This document shows positions 17,879 to 26,331 of a DNA stretch of 40,845 nt, piece after piece; position 1 is the first letter of the stretch, and every line of letters begins with the position of its first letter. The notes under the pieces were generated by a model. That model was given only the letters and a program-made list of their open reading frames with translations. It was not told the origin of the DNA and ran no database searches. The DNA comes from Phycisphaerae bacterium (lineage in GTDB: Bacteria; Planctomycetota; Phycisphaerae; Phycisphaerales; SM1A02): the NCBI GenBank assembly GCA_002862305.1, contig PKCS01000025.1, forward strand, positions 1 to 40,845, read 5' to 3'. The position numbers and the translations under genes are program-made.

Positions 17879-18868
17879 ATGAAACTTGGCGTGATGGCGG
17901 CGCTCTTCAACGGGCGAGACTTCGAGGAGACCCTGGCGTACTGCGCCCAGAGCGGACTGGATGCGATCGAGCTGCCGGTGGGGGGCTACCCCGGCACCGG
18001 GTTGATCGATCCCGCGAAGGCCCTGTCGTCGAAGCGCGAGCGCGAGCGCATCACCGGGCTCCTCGCCGAATACGGCCTCTCCTGTTCCGGCCTCGCGGTG
18101 CACGGGAACCCCGTCCACCCGGTGAAGCGCAGCGCGCGCCGTGACCACGAGGACTTCGTCCGCGCGGTGAAGCTGGCCCCGATGCTCGGCACCGACGTGG
18201 TGATCACCTTCAGCGGATGCCCGGGGGGCAGCCCGTCCGACCGCCAGCCCAACTGGGTCACCTGTCCGTGGCCGCCGGAATTCCTCGAGGTGCTGGAGTA
18301 CCAGTGGGAGCAGGTCCTGGTCCCGTACTGGGCCCAGCAGGTCAAGCTCTGCCGCAAGCACTCGGTCCGCGTGGCCTGGGAGGCGCACCCCGGGTTCTGC
18401 GTCTACAACCCCGAGACCCTGATCAGGCTCTCCGAGACCGCGGGCAAGGCCGCTGGTCGCGGTCGGAACGTGCTGGGCGCGAACCTCGATCCCTCGCACT
18501 TCTTCTGGCAGGGCATCGACCCGATCCTCGCCGCGCGCGAGCTCGGGGAGGCCGGCCTGCTGTTCTACTGCCACGCGAAGGACACCGAGCTCGATCCCCA
18601 CGAGGGGCCGGTCAACGGCTACCTCGACGGACGGCCGTACGGCGACCTCAAGCATCGGTCATGGACCTTCCGCACCTGCGGCTACGGCCATGGCCACGAG
18701 TTCTGGAAGCCCTTCGTCTCCATGCTCCGGCGCTACGGGTACGACCACGTGCTCTCGATCGAGCACGAGGACGCCTACATGTCGATCGAGGAGGGGCTGC
18801 AGCGGGCGATCGAGTTCCTCACCGAGGCGATCATCTACGAGGACGCCACCACCCCCTGGTGGACCTGA
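17879..18868 (+). CDS. Sugar phosphate isomerase/epimerase-family TIM-barrel protein (IolE-like)
   Basis: A 329-residue protein of the xylose isomerase-like/AP-endonuclease-2 barrel superfamily. Candidate metal ligands fall in the usual order: Glu in VAWEAHPGF, Asp and His in NLDPSHFFW, His in YCHAKDTE and Glu in LSIEHEDAYM. AAGGAG lies 8 bases before the ATG, a strong ribosome site. Members act on inositol derivatives, keto-sugars or related polyols; the substrate cannot be told here. The family is expanded in planctomycetes, and a second, shorter member lies at 28359. It ends 15 bases before the convergent MuiA-type gene. The fold is firm, the reaction open. Confidence 0.88.
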   Translation: MKLGVMAALFNGRDFEETLAYCAQSGLDAIELPVGGYPGTGLIDPAKALSSKRERERITGLLAEYGLSCSGLAVHGNPVHPVKRSARRDHEDFVRAVKLAPMLGTDVVITFSGCPGGSPSDRQPNWVTCPWPPEFLEVLEYQWEQVLVPYWAQQVKLCRKHSVRVAWEAHPGFCVYNPETLIRLSETAGKAAGRGRNVLGANLDPSHFFWQGIDPILAARELGEAGLLFYCHAKDTELDPHEGPVNGYLDGRPYGDLKHRSWTFRTCGYGHGHEFWKPFVSMLRRYGYDHVLSIEHEDAYMSIEEGLQRAIEFLTEAIIYEDATTPWWT

Positions 18869-18883
18869 CGCGCGAGGGCGGGG

Positions 18884-20449
18884 TCATTCCGGGATCGGGG
18901 TGGTCTTCAGGTCCGAGGAATGCGCGACCTCGACCGTCCACTCCACGGTCGCGGGCGCGTCGTCCAACCCGGTGGGGGGGACGTCGATGATCCAGCGAAG
19001 GGTGCGATCCTCGGGTCCGAACCGGACCATCGGCAGGCTGGTTTCGGTCACCGTGACCTTGATCTGGTCGTTGAGCGGCTCGGTGCGGGGATCCTCGATC
19101 ACCAGCTCGATCGGCTCGGACGTCAGGTTCCTGGCCGAGATCCGGTAGCGAAGGATGGTCAGCCGCCCCCCGCCGAGGAGCCCGGTGTTCGTGGAACGCC
19201 GTTCCACCAGTTCGCGGGTGATCTCCACGTTGGGCATCATCCCCCAGCCGAGGGTGAATTCCGCGCCACCGGGGAGGGCGTCGATCCGGGTGCGTCCCCG
19301 CACCACGCCGTCCTCCCGGAGGGTGACCGGTGCCGCCTGCACCAGCTGCCCGCCCTCGTTTCGGAGCGTGGTCTGGATGTGGCAGTGCGGGGCCACCGTG
19401 GGCCGGGACAGGTAGCGGGGGGTGCAGGGGGTCTCGAAGCGGTCGAGCAGCAGCAGGCGATCGCCCTCGGCGGGCACGTCCACCGGCCCCGGCAGGACGT
19501 GGACCGCCCGGAGGCTGCTCCCGGCGACCTCGACGCCCTCGTCCGGTGGTTCGTCGGTCGGGTCGTCGTCCTTCCGGACGTCGATGGTGGACTCCCCGAT
19601 CCCGTCGAGGAGTTCGAAGTCGACGCTCCCGTCGGTGGAGAGCACCAGCTGCACCTGCGTCCACGCCTGCGGGGTGTCGTTGACCACCCGGCCCAGCACC
19701 GTGACCTCGGCGGTCTCGCGTTCGGTGATCCGGTCGACGATGACCTCGGTCCTCCACCCCGCCTCCTCGAGGAACCGGCTTGCGGAGACCTCGACCGGTC
19801 CGGGCTCCCGGACCTCGAGGTCCAGGTGCGCCAGCAGTCGGCGGGGTCCCTCCAGGAGCGTCGCGCGCTCCCGGCGCAGCTGCTCCAGGACCTTCCCGGC
19901 CTTCCCGAGGCTCGACTCGAGCGTCCGGAACGCCTCCATGGTGCGCTCCCGTCGCTGCTCGATGAACTCGAGGAGGCGTTCGAGGGCCTCGGTGTCGGAG
20001 ACGTCCGCCCCCTCGATCATCACCAGGCTCATGGAATCCAGTCGCTCGAGTTCCCCCCCGAGTTCCGCGAGCATCCCCGTCAGCTCGTCCACCCGGGCAG
20101 CCTGCTCCTCGATCGCGCGGGCCCGCTCCGCGAGTGCCGCGTCGCCGGGCCGGGGGCCGGAGGCGAAGACCCGGCTCTCAAGCAGCCTCGCGCCCCGGGC
20201 GTGCAGGTGGAGTCCCTCCGGCTCGGGATCGACCCCCGCGAGGTCGGCCTCCAGGATCAGTTCCACCCGTGAGCGGCCCTCGGGAAGCACCACCTCGCGT
20301 CGGTGGACCGCCAGCGCCCCGTCGGGGAACACCCGGACCTCCGAGATCGGGCAGTCGACCACCACCGGGTCCCCGGGGACCGTCGACCCCGTGGTTCCGG
20401 GGGAACCCGCGGCCAGGCCGGTCAGGAGCAATGTGCAGGCGAGGTTCAT
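18884..20449 (-). CDS. MuiA-type protein with DUF4140 and DUF4139 domains
   Basis: A 521-residue exported protein with a short signal peptide (MNLACTLLLTGLAAGSPG). It matches the plan of the mucoidy inhibitor A family: an N-terminal beta domain starting ISEVRVFPDGALAVHRRE (DUF4140), a central coiled coil around residues 120-200 and a C-terminal DUF4139 beta domain (SRFLEEAGWRTEVIVDRI to RWIIDVPP). The biochemical role of the family is unknown. ATG 20449 is chosen because GGAGTGAG precedes it and gives a clean signal peptide; an ATG at 20476 lies inside the upstream gene. It starts 23 bases after the glutamate dehydrogenase stop, so the two are probably cotranscribed. The cell-envelope location is inferred. 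Confidence 0.82.
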   Translation of the reverse strand: MNLACTLLLTGLAAGSPGTTGSTVPGDPVVVDCPISEVRVFPDGALAVHRREVVLPEGRSRVELILEADLAGVDPEPEGLHLHARGARLLESRVFASGPRPGDAALAERARAIEEQAARVDELTGMLAELGGELERLDSMSLVMIEGADVSDTEALERLLEFIEQRRERTMEAFRTLESSLGKAGKVLEQLRRERATLLEGPRRLLAHLDLEVREPGPVEVSASRFLEEAGWRTEVIVDRITERETAEVTVLGRVVNDTPQAWTQVQLVLSTDGSVDFELLDGIGESTIDVRKDDDPTDEPPDEGVEVAGSSLRAVHVLPGPVDVPAEGDRLLLLDRFETPCTPRYLSRPTVAPHCHIQTTLRNEGGQLVQAAPVTLREDGVVRGRTRIDALPGGAEFTLGWGMMPNVEITRELVERRSTNTGLLGGGRLTILRYRISARNLTSEPIELVIEDPRTEPLNDQIKVTVTETSLPMVRFGPEDRTLRWIIDVPPTGLDDAPATVEWTVEVAHSSDLKTTPIPE

Positions 20450-20472
20450 CGGCTCACTCCGCCGGTCGCGGC

Positions 20473-23424
20473 TCAACCCTCCCGCAGCAGGGCGCTCGTC
20501 CCACCCCGCTTGAGGAGGTCGGCGATCTGCTTGGAGCGATCGAGTCCGCTGGACTTCACGATGTTCACCAGGGTCTCCACGTCACCCTGCTTGCGGAGGT
20601 AGCGGCAGGCCATCTCGGACACGATCTCGGGTTCCATGGAGGCGAAGAAGTCGATCCCCTCCCGGTACACGATCCCGGTCACCAGGCTCACCGTGATCAG
20701 TCTCGAGAGGTACGCCGCGGGCAGGCGTTCCGCGATGTCGTCGCCCGCCGCCTCGCGCAGCGCGCTGGGCAGGTGCTCGGCGATCAGCTGCCGGGCGAGC
20801 TCGAGGTCCTTCTCCGACCACTGGGACATGCCGTCCGCCACCGCGTCGGCCGCGTCGTTGATGACCCGGCTGAGCCGCACGCTGATCTCCGGGAGGGGCA
20901 TGCAGGGGTGCCGCTTCTGCTCGTTGACCAGCAGGGTCGCCTCGTCGAGCGCGAGCGACCTGAGTCGCTCGAGGACCTGCTCGACGAACGGGTCCTTGAT
21001 GCTCATGAAGGTCTCCTCGTCGAGGAGCATGCAGGCCGCGACCTCCAGGCTGGAGCAGATCACCCCGCACTTGTTCGCGGAGGAGTCCTTGATGATGGTG
21101 ACCCCCTCGGCACTCAGTCGTTCGCGGGCCTCGGGGGTGAGGAACAGGTTCGCGCCCTCCACGATCAGCGAGCTGGTCGGCCGCCCGTCGGCCCCGAGGA
21201 ACTCCCGCCAGTTGTGCTTGTGGATGGTGGCCGGACGGCCGCCACAGGGCACGAAGGCGTCGGCGACCACCCGGTTGTGCATGGTGTTCCGCAGCAGGAA
21301 TCCCTCGGGCTCGTCGAGGTTGCTGATCCGCCCCCGCTTGCCGAGCTTGCCGGGATCGAACTCCGCGATCGGACGTTCCTCCTCCACCAGGCGAAGCAGC
21401 TCCTCGTGGTCGAGTCCGTCGGGGTCCTCCCCGCAGCCGGATCCGTCGGCGATCCCGACGATGCGGGCGTTCTCCCCGTAGTCGCGATGCAGGATCTTGA
21501 TCATGTTCCCGGCCACGTCCCCGTCGGGACCCCCGGTGATCTTGACCGTGAAGTCGTCGGTGGTGGGGTCGATCTCCGCGGACTCGAGGAAGGTGCGCAT
21601 GAAGACGTTCACCCCCTCGCTGGTGACGCCGTAGCGCTTGTGGTTGATCCCCGCCCCGGGCTTGGAGCTGATGAAGGCGGTGGGCATCGGGTAGGAACGG
21701 AGTCCCGCGCGCCGGACCATCCACTCGATGTGGCGGGGCATGATGTTCTCGTCGGGTCCCAGGTAGATCAGCTCGGGGCTGCCGAAGTGGTCGACCACCA
21801 GCGAACGGGTCTCCTCGTCCGGCGAGATCAGGTCGAGGATGCAGTCCACGAAGCTCTTGACGCAGCGATCCAGCCCCGCGTCGGGTTCGATCAGCAGGGC
21901 CGCCTTGGCCCCGCCCTCCGGGATGTCCTTGTTCTTCAACTGCTGGGCGAAGCTCAGGCCGTAGGCCTCGTCGTAGAGACGCTCGCTCTCCCGTCCGTGC
22001 TGGAAGGTGGTGCGGGGGGTGACCACCCGGAGTCCCCCGCGGGCGATGTCCTGGAACCGGATGTGGAACCCGTCGAAGCCGCGGCCGTGCACGTAGATGG
22101 CCCCGTAGGGCAGCTCGGGCCTCGACTTGTTCACGAGGAGCGCCGGGTCCAGCCGGAACGCGAGCCCGAACCGGTTGGGCAGGAAGTAGTTCGTGCGGAG
22201 GGTGGACTCGACCGCGTCCACCAGGGTGAGGAGGGTGGTGCGACCCGCCTCCGAATCCACCTCGCGCTCGATCTGCTCGCGGATCCGGGTCGCGTCGCGC
22301 CGGGTCTGCTTGTCGTCGCTGGGTCGCGAAGGGTTGAACCGGTCCATGAACAGCGCGGTGATCTGCCGGCAGATGCCCATCGCCTCCTCGGCGCGGTTGA
22401 GGATCCGCTCCCGGGTGAAGGCGAACTCGTTCCGGGGGGAGAGGACCTGGTGGGCGAGGTGGCACAGCGCGAGGATCAGCTCGGCCTCGTCGACCCCGAG
22501 CCCCACGTGGCGCTGGGAGAGGTTGAGGACCCCGAAGTGGACCCACTTGATGCGCCGGAGGTCGTTGCTGAGCGACTTCCAAAGCTCGCTGTCGGGGTCG
22601 ATCGCCTTGCCGTCGATCCCGTCGATGATGAACCCCACGAAGGTCACGGAGCCGTGGGGGTCGTCGCGGATCATGTCCAGGTACGCCCGGTTGATGTTGA
22701 GCCCGTAGGCGGCGATCACGTTCGCGCAGCGCTCCAGGGTGGTCCGGGTCCGCGCATTGGCCATCCCCACCGTGATCCGCGACTGGGTCTGGTCGGCCTT
22801 CTCCTGCTCGATCTCGACGTCGCCGGAATCGCTCCCGCTCGCGTCGAGGTAGAGCTGGTAGTGCTTGCAGATCCGGAGGGGGGTGAGGGTCTTCACGTAG
22901 TCCGCGGTGCACCGCTCGAAATGGCCCCGGATCTCCTCCTCGGTCCAGAGCGGCAGGTGCTCCCGCGCGTACTCGATGGTGGCCTGCACCTTCTCCGCCT
23001 GCTCGGGATCCCCGGGATCGAAGGGGTCCTGCTCGCCGAACTCGAAGGTGTCCAGCACGAAGGAGCCGTCCGCCGCGGAGTGGATGGTCGCGCTCCGCAG
23101 CGACTGCTCGAGGGGGAGCTCCGCCACGATCTCCGCGAGGACGCCGGGGTAGTTCGAGGGCCGCATCGCGGTCCAGACCCGTCCGTCCTCGCTGCGCATC
23201 GTGATCTCGAGCGGCCCGCCGGACGCCCGCAGCGCGATGATGGTCCTGAGGTGCGCCAGCTGGGTCTCGTGGTTGGTGTCCTGGAAGTACATCCTCGGCA
23301 TCGCCTGCAGGAACCACGGCACCACGCCCTCCGCCGTGTCGCGGTAGTCATGGAGCAGTTCCTTGAGCAGGGGTTCGGAATCGGTGGGGACGTTGTCGGA
23401 CGGGTTGGTGGTGTCGGTTCGCAT
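20473..23424 (-). CDS. NAD-dependent glutamate dehydrogenase, large type
   Basis: A 983-residue enzyme that deaminates glutamate to 2-oxoglutarate and ammonia with NAD. The length is near that of the GDH2/115-kDa class rather than the 450-residue or 1600-residue forms. The first half is regulatory, with an ACT-like stretch near residues 215-260 (ITVGMANARTRTTLERCANV). The catalytic part includes NKDIPEGGAKAALL with a conserved Lys, PDENIMPRHIEWM, the dinucleotide-binding ITGGPDGDVAGNMI (about 629-642) and the late SSANKCGVICSS. The ribosome site at 23424 is weak. It is the first gene of a unit with the MuiA-type gene, and divergent from ribF across a 307-base spacer. The family is firm; NAD rather than NADP specificity follows from family membership. 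Confidence 0.92.
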   Translation of the reverse strand: MRTDTTNPSDNVPTDSEPLLKELLHDYRDTAEGVVPWFLQAMPRMYFQDTNHETQLAHLRTIIALRASGGPLEITMRSEDGRVWTAMRPSNYPGVLAEIVAELPLEQSLRSATIHSAADGSFVLDTFEFGEQDPFDPGDPEQAEKVQATIEYAREHLPLWTEEEIRGHFERCTADYVKTLTPLRICKHYQLYLDASGSDSGDVEIEQEKADQTQSRITVGMANARTRTTLERCANVIAAYGLNINRAYLDMIRDDPHGSVTFVGFIIDGIDGKAIDPDSELWKSLSNDLRRIKWVHFGVLNLSQRHVGLGVDEAELILALCHLAHQVLSPRNEFAFTRERILNRAEEAMGICRQITALFMDRFNPSRPSDDKQTRRDATRIREQIEREVDSEAGRTTLLTLVDAVESTLRTNYFLPNRFGLAFRLDPALLVNKSRPELPYGAIYVHGRGFDGFHIRFQDIARGGLRVVTPRTTFQHGRESERLYDEAYGLSFAQQLKNKDIPEGGAKAALLIEPDAGLDRCVKSFVDCILDLISPDEETRSLVVDHFGSPELIYLGPDENIMPRHIEWMVRRAGLRSYPMPTAFISSKPGAGINHKRYGVTSEGVNVFMRTFLESAEIDPTTDDFTVKITGGPDGDVAGNMIKILHRDYGENARIVGIADGSGCGEDPDGLDHEELLRLVEEERPIAEFDPGKLGKRGRISNLDEPEGFLLRNTMHNRVVADAFVPCGGRPATIHKHNWREFLGADGRPTSSLIVEGANLFLTPEARERLSAEGVTIIKDSSANKCGVICSSLEVAACMLLDEETFMSIKDPFVEQVLERLRSLALDEATLLVNEQKRHPCMPLPEISVRLSRVINDAADAVADGMSQWSEKDLELARQLIAEHLPSALREAAGDDIAERLPAAYLSRLITVSLVTGIVYREGIDFFASMEPEIVSEMACRYLRKQGDVETLVNIVKSSGLDRSKQIADLLKRGGTSALLREG

Positions 23425-23731
23425 TGGAGTAGGTCCATCGTGAAACGGATGCGAGCTGGGACAGTGCCGTATTCTGGCATGACTCGCAGTGAAATGGGGA
23501 CCCTATCCACCATGATTGCGAACTTCCTGCAGGTTCCCCGGGCAGGAACCGCGCCACCACCGGGGCGGATCCGACCGGGCGGAAGGCGGCCGGGCACCAC
23601 CCCCGCGGGTCGCCAGCCGACTCCGCTCGGGCCTCCGCTCCCGGATGATTACGGGACCTCTCGACCGGCGCCCGCGGCGGACGCGGGACCTTCCACCGCA
23701 CATCGCCTACCATCCACGGACGGACCCCTTC
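23425..23731 (+). other. 307-base divergent spacer between glutamate dehydrogenase and ribF
   Basis: No gene is supported here, although an open frame runs in from 23516. It holds two overlapping inverted repeats, TTCCTGC/GCAGGAA (23524-23530, 23542-23548) and GGTTCC/GGAACC (23532-23537, 23545-23550). A GC hairpin CCCGCG-GCGGA-CGCGGG lies at 23671-23687. A TACCAT box at 23708-23713 could be the ribF -10 element. No FMN riboswitch is recognisable. Confidence 0.4.
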
Positions 23732-24637
23732 ATGAATTCCCTGACCATCGGCAACTTCGACGGCGTGCACCTCGGCCACCGGGCCCTGGTCGAGCGTGCC
23801 CGAAGCCTCTGTCCCGGAGGGGAGGTCGTGGCGGTGACCTTCGAGCCCCACCCCGCGGAGGTCCTGGACACCCGCAACTGCCCGCCCCGACTGACCACCT
23901 CCGTGCGCCGTCGCGAGCTCCTGGAGGCGCTGGGCGTCGACCGGGTGGTCGAGCTCGAGCCGACCCCGGACCTGCTGGGCCTCGACGGGGACGCCTTCAT
24001 CGAGCACCTGCGGGCCTCGCTGCCCTTCGACGTGGTCGTGGAAGGGCCCGACTTCCGATTCGGTCGCCACCGGGCCTCGGGCGTCTCGCAGCTGCAGGAC
24101 ATCGGCCGGAACCTCGGGTTCGACGTCGAACTGGTCGAGGAACGACGGGTGGTCCTCGAGGACCGGACCGAGCTGGAGGTCCGCTCCACCGCGATCCGCT
24201 GGTTGCTGGCCCACGGCCGGGTGGTCGACGCGGCACGGGCCCTCGGCCGGCCGCACCAGGTCACCGGGGTGGTGGTCAAGGGCGACCAGCGGGGCCGGGA
24301 CCTCGGCTACCCCACCGCCAACCTCGGGCAGCAGCACGAACTGCTCCCCGCCGACGGCGTCTACGCGGGACGGGCGATCCTCCCCGACGGGACCTCGCTC
24401 CCCGCCGCGATCAGCGTGGGCACCAAGCCGACCTTCGGCGCCAGCGACCGGGTCTGCGAGGCGCACCTGGTCGATCACGACGCCCCCCTCGACGAGTACG
24501 GCTGGCCGATCCGCATCGAGTTCACCCGGTACCTGCATCCGCAGTACGCCTTCGACGGCGTGGAACCGCTGATCGAGCGCATGGCGCGGGACTGCGACGA
24601 GGTCCGCCTCTTCTCTGGAGAACTGAACGCGTCATGA
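23732..24637 (+). CDS. ribF: RibF, bifunctional riboflavin kinase/FAD synthetase
   Basis: Converts riboflavin to FMN and FMN to FAD. The N-terminal adenylyltransferase domain opens directly with TIGNFDGVHLGHRAL, containing the HxGH nucleotidyltransferase motif, and later has FEPHPAEVL. The C-terminal flavokinase domain carries KGDQRGRDLGYPTANLG with the conserved PTAN, and ends near residue 300. The length of 301 is typical. The ATG at 23732 is the natural start because the catalytic motif begins six residues later; the ribosome site is weak. It overlaps nrnA by four bases (ATGA), a known pairing in bacterial genomes. FAD from RibF could serve HpnE nearby, but no direct link is shown. Confidence 0.94.
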   Translation: MNSLTIGNFDGVHLGHRALVERARSLCPGGEVVAVTFEPHPAEVLDTRNCPPRLTTSVRRRELLEALGVDRVVELEPTPDLLGLDGDAFIEHLRASLPFDVVVEGPDFRFGRHRASGVSQLQDIGRNLGFDVELVEERRVVLEDRTELEVRSTAIRWLLAHGRVVDAARALGRPHQVTGVVVKGDQRGRDLGYPTANLGQQHELLPADGVYAGRAILPDGTSLPAAISVGTKPTFGASDRVCEAHLVDHDAPLDEYGWPIRIEFTRYLHPQYAFDGVEPLIERMARDCDEVRLFSGELNAS

Positions 24638-25695
24638 ACGACTTCACCTACGAGACCAACACCGACGTCGACGCCATCGCCCGGAGCCTGCGCGAGGCCG
24701 GTCGGGTGCTGATCACCAGCCACGAGAAGCCGGACGGGGATGCGATCGGGTCCTGCGCGGCCCTCGCGCGGTGCCTGCGCGAACTGGACATCGAGGTCGA
24801 GGTGTGGATCCAGGGACCCGTGACCCCGAACCTCGCCGGACTGGTGGAGGACCTCGAGGTTCGACACGCCCCCCCCGACCAGCCCTCGGGGGACGCGGAC
24901 CTCGTGGTGGTGGTCGACACCGGCGCGTGGTCGCAGCTGGCGCCGCTCGAGGACTACCTCCGCGCCCGACGGGACCGCGTCATCGGGATCGACCACCATC
25001 GACGAGGCGACGACGTCGCCGCCCGACGCCTGGTGGATCCGACCGCCGCCTCCTGCACGCAGGTGCTGGTCCCCCTGATCGACGCCCTGGGGGTCCCGCT
25101 GGAGGCGGGTGCGGACCGACGGGGCTGGCACTCGATCGCGGAGGCGCTGCTGCTCGGCCTTGCCACCGACACCGGCTGGTTCAGGTTCGAGAGCCTCGGC
25201 GCGGAGGGCTTCGCGCTCTGCTCGAGGCTCGTCGCGGCCGGGGCGGACAAGAACCACCTGATCCGGGTGGTGGAGGATTCCGATCGCCCCGAGCGGATCC
25301 TGATGTCGGCCCGGGCCCTGGGGTCGATCCGCTTCGGCGACGCCGGCCGGAGTGCCACCATGGTGCTCGATGAATCGGACTTCGCCGAGGTGGGGGCGCG
25401 ACCCGAGGAGCTCTCGGGCATCGTCAACCAGCCGATGAGCGTCGGGAGCCTGGAGGTCTCGGTGCTGCTGACCCAGTCGGAGCCGGGACGCGTGAAGGGA
25501 AGCTTCCGCTCGAAGGCCCCCTCGGAACCGGGATCGACGCGCTACGTGGACGTCAACCAGGTCGCGGCCGGCTTCGGCGGCGGGGGACACATCCACGCCG
25601 CGGGCGCTCGCTTCGAGGGATCGGTGGCGGAGGTGCGCGAGCTCGTCGCGGCCGCCCTCACCCGTGCCCTCGGCGAGGCCGGCTTCGAGGTCTGA
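24634..25695 (+). CDS. nrnA: NrnA-type DHH/DHHA1 phosphoesterase
   Basis: A 353-residue two-domain enzyme that removes nucleotides from very short RNAs and, in several bacteria, also dephosphorylates pAp. Metal-binding motifs are in order: SHEKPDGDAIGS, VVVDTG, GIDHHRRGD (the DHH) and later GLATDTGWFRF. The C-terminal DHHA1 domain shows FGGGGHIHAAGA. The ATG overlaps the ribF stop, so the pair is coupled. NrnA substitutes for Orn in bacteria without it. A GC-rich hairpin follows 20 bases after the stop. Family firm; substrate preference not readable. Confidence 0.9.
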   Translation: MNDFTYETNTDVDAIARSLREAGRVLITSHEKPDGDAIGSCAALARCLRELDIEVEVWIQGPVTPNLAGLVEDLEVRHAPPDQPSGDADLVVVVDTGAWSQLAPLEDYLRARRDRVIGIDHHRRGDDVAARRLVDPTAASCTQVLVPLIDALGVPLEAGADRRGWHSIAEALLLGLATDTGWFRFESLGAEGFALCSRLVAAGADKNHLIRVVEDSDRPERILMSARALGSIRFGDAGRSATMVLDESDFAEVGARPEELSGIVNQPMSVGSLEVSVLLTQSEPGRVKGSFRSKAPSEPGSTRYVDVNQVAAGFGGGGHIHAAGARFEGSVAEVRELVAAALTRALGEAGFEV

Positions 25696-25716
25696 TCGCA
25701 CGCACGTCACGTCCAC

Positions 25717-25740
25717 CGGCCCACCTCGTCGGGGTGGCCG
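25717..25740 (+). terminator. GC hairpin between convergent nrnA and HMA lipoprotein genes
   Basis: CGGCC-CACC (25717-25725) pairs with GGTGGCCG (25733-25740) with one bulged C and a 7-base loop. There is no long U tract on either side, as is common in very GC-rich genomes. Its position between two convergent stops suggests a shared terminator. Confidence 0.35.
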
Positions 25741-25779
25741 CTCGTTCGTGGCGTCGACCGGGGCTGCGGTCGCGGATGG

Positions 25780-26181
25780 TCAGGAAGCGGTGTTCTGCGC
25801 GGGGGACTCGCCCTCGACGGAGACCGTGTAGCCCAGCTTGCGGATGACGTCCTCGACGTTCTTCTCGGCCTTGGGGTCGGACAGGGCGACGGTCGCCATG
25901 CCCTTCTCGAAGGAGACGTCGCAGGAGACCACGCCGGAGACGCCGTCGACCTTGTTCTTGACCGCGTTCGCGCAGCCGCCGCAGCTCATGCCCACGACCC
26001 GCATCATGACCGTCTTGGTCGCGACCGCGGTGGTCGTCGCCGACCCGCCCTCGGCGCCCGGGACGGGGGCTGCCGCCTGGGTGGTCTCCTCGCAGCCGCC
26101 GGAAAGGAAGCATCCTTCCTTGCATCCGGTGAGCAGGGTGCTGGAGAGGGCGAGGAGTCCGATGAGGGTGGTGGTCTTCAT
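25780..26181 (-). CDS. Heavy-metal-associated (HMA) domain lipoprotein
   Basis: A 133-residue protein with a lipoprotein signal ending in LLTGC (Cys20). Two more cysteines soon after (Cys24, Cys30; GCFLSGGCEE) and an Ala/Thr/Pro linker lead to an HMA domain of about 65 residues with the metal-binding motif GMSCGGCANAV (Cys67, Cys70). HMA domains bind Cu(I) or similar soft metals, usually in the cytoplasm or in P-type ATPases; here the signal places the domain outside the inner membrane. AAGGA lies 10 bases before the ATG. No copper ATPase or regulator is adjacent. A metal-trafficking or sensing role is inference. An inverted repeat and an A8 tract lie upstream. Confidence 0.85.
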   Translation of the reverse strand: MKTTTLIGLLALSSTLLTGCKEGCFLSGGCEETTQAAAPVPGAEGGSATTTAVATKTVMMRVVGMSCGGCANAVKNKVDGVSGVVSCDVSFEKGMATVALSDPKAEKNVEDVIRKLGYTVSVEGESPAQNTAS

Positions 26182-26257
26182 GGCGGTGGTCCTTGTCTGG
26201 TGCCGGCTCGCGAGGTGGGCGGCCGATCCGGTTCACGTGAGTTCGACTGACTCCAAG

Positions 26258-26307
26258 AGGATACGGTCATCTTGCCCCGGAGAGTCCAGGCAAACCCGGT
26301 TTTTTTT
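26258..26307 (-). promoter_or_regulatory. Putative promoter, dyad and A-tract upstream of the HMA lipoprotein
   Basis: On the minus strand there is a TATCCT box (26263-26258), an inverted repeat TTGCC-N12-GGCAA (26293-26272) and an A8 tract (26307-26300). The tract would sit about 50 bases before the predicted transcript start, where UP elements lie. No good -35 hexamer is seen, which would fit an activator-dependent promoter. Confidence 0.3.
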
Positions 26308-26331
26308 GCCCCCGGCGGGGATTTCGGGCCC

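Noticed and set aside
23425-23731. FMN riboswitch before ribF
   Set aside because: None of the conserved FMN-element helices or the AGGG...GGUGAAAUUCC-type core is present.
20134-25695. A plus-strand open frame of 1853 codons across the glutamate dehydrogenase and ribF-nrnA region
   Set aside because: It is antisense to glutamate dehydrogenase and then joins the frame of nrnA. Only its 3' part (24634-25695) has family motifs. Long antisense frames are expected at this GC content.
26272-26307. Rho-independent terminator on the plus strand ending in the T8 tract
   Set aside because: The stem (TTGCC/GGCAA) is only five bases and six bases away from the tract, and no plus-strand gene ends there. 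An A-tract for the minus-strand promoter is the better reading.
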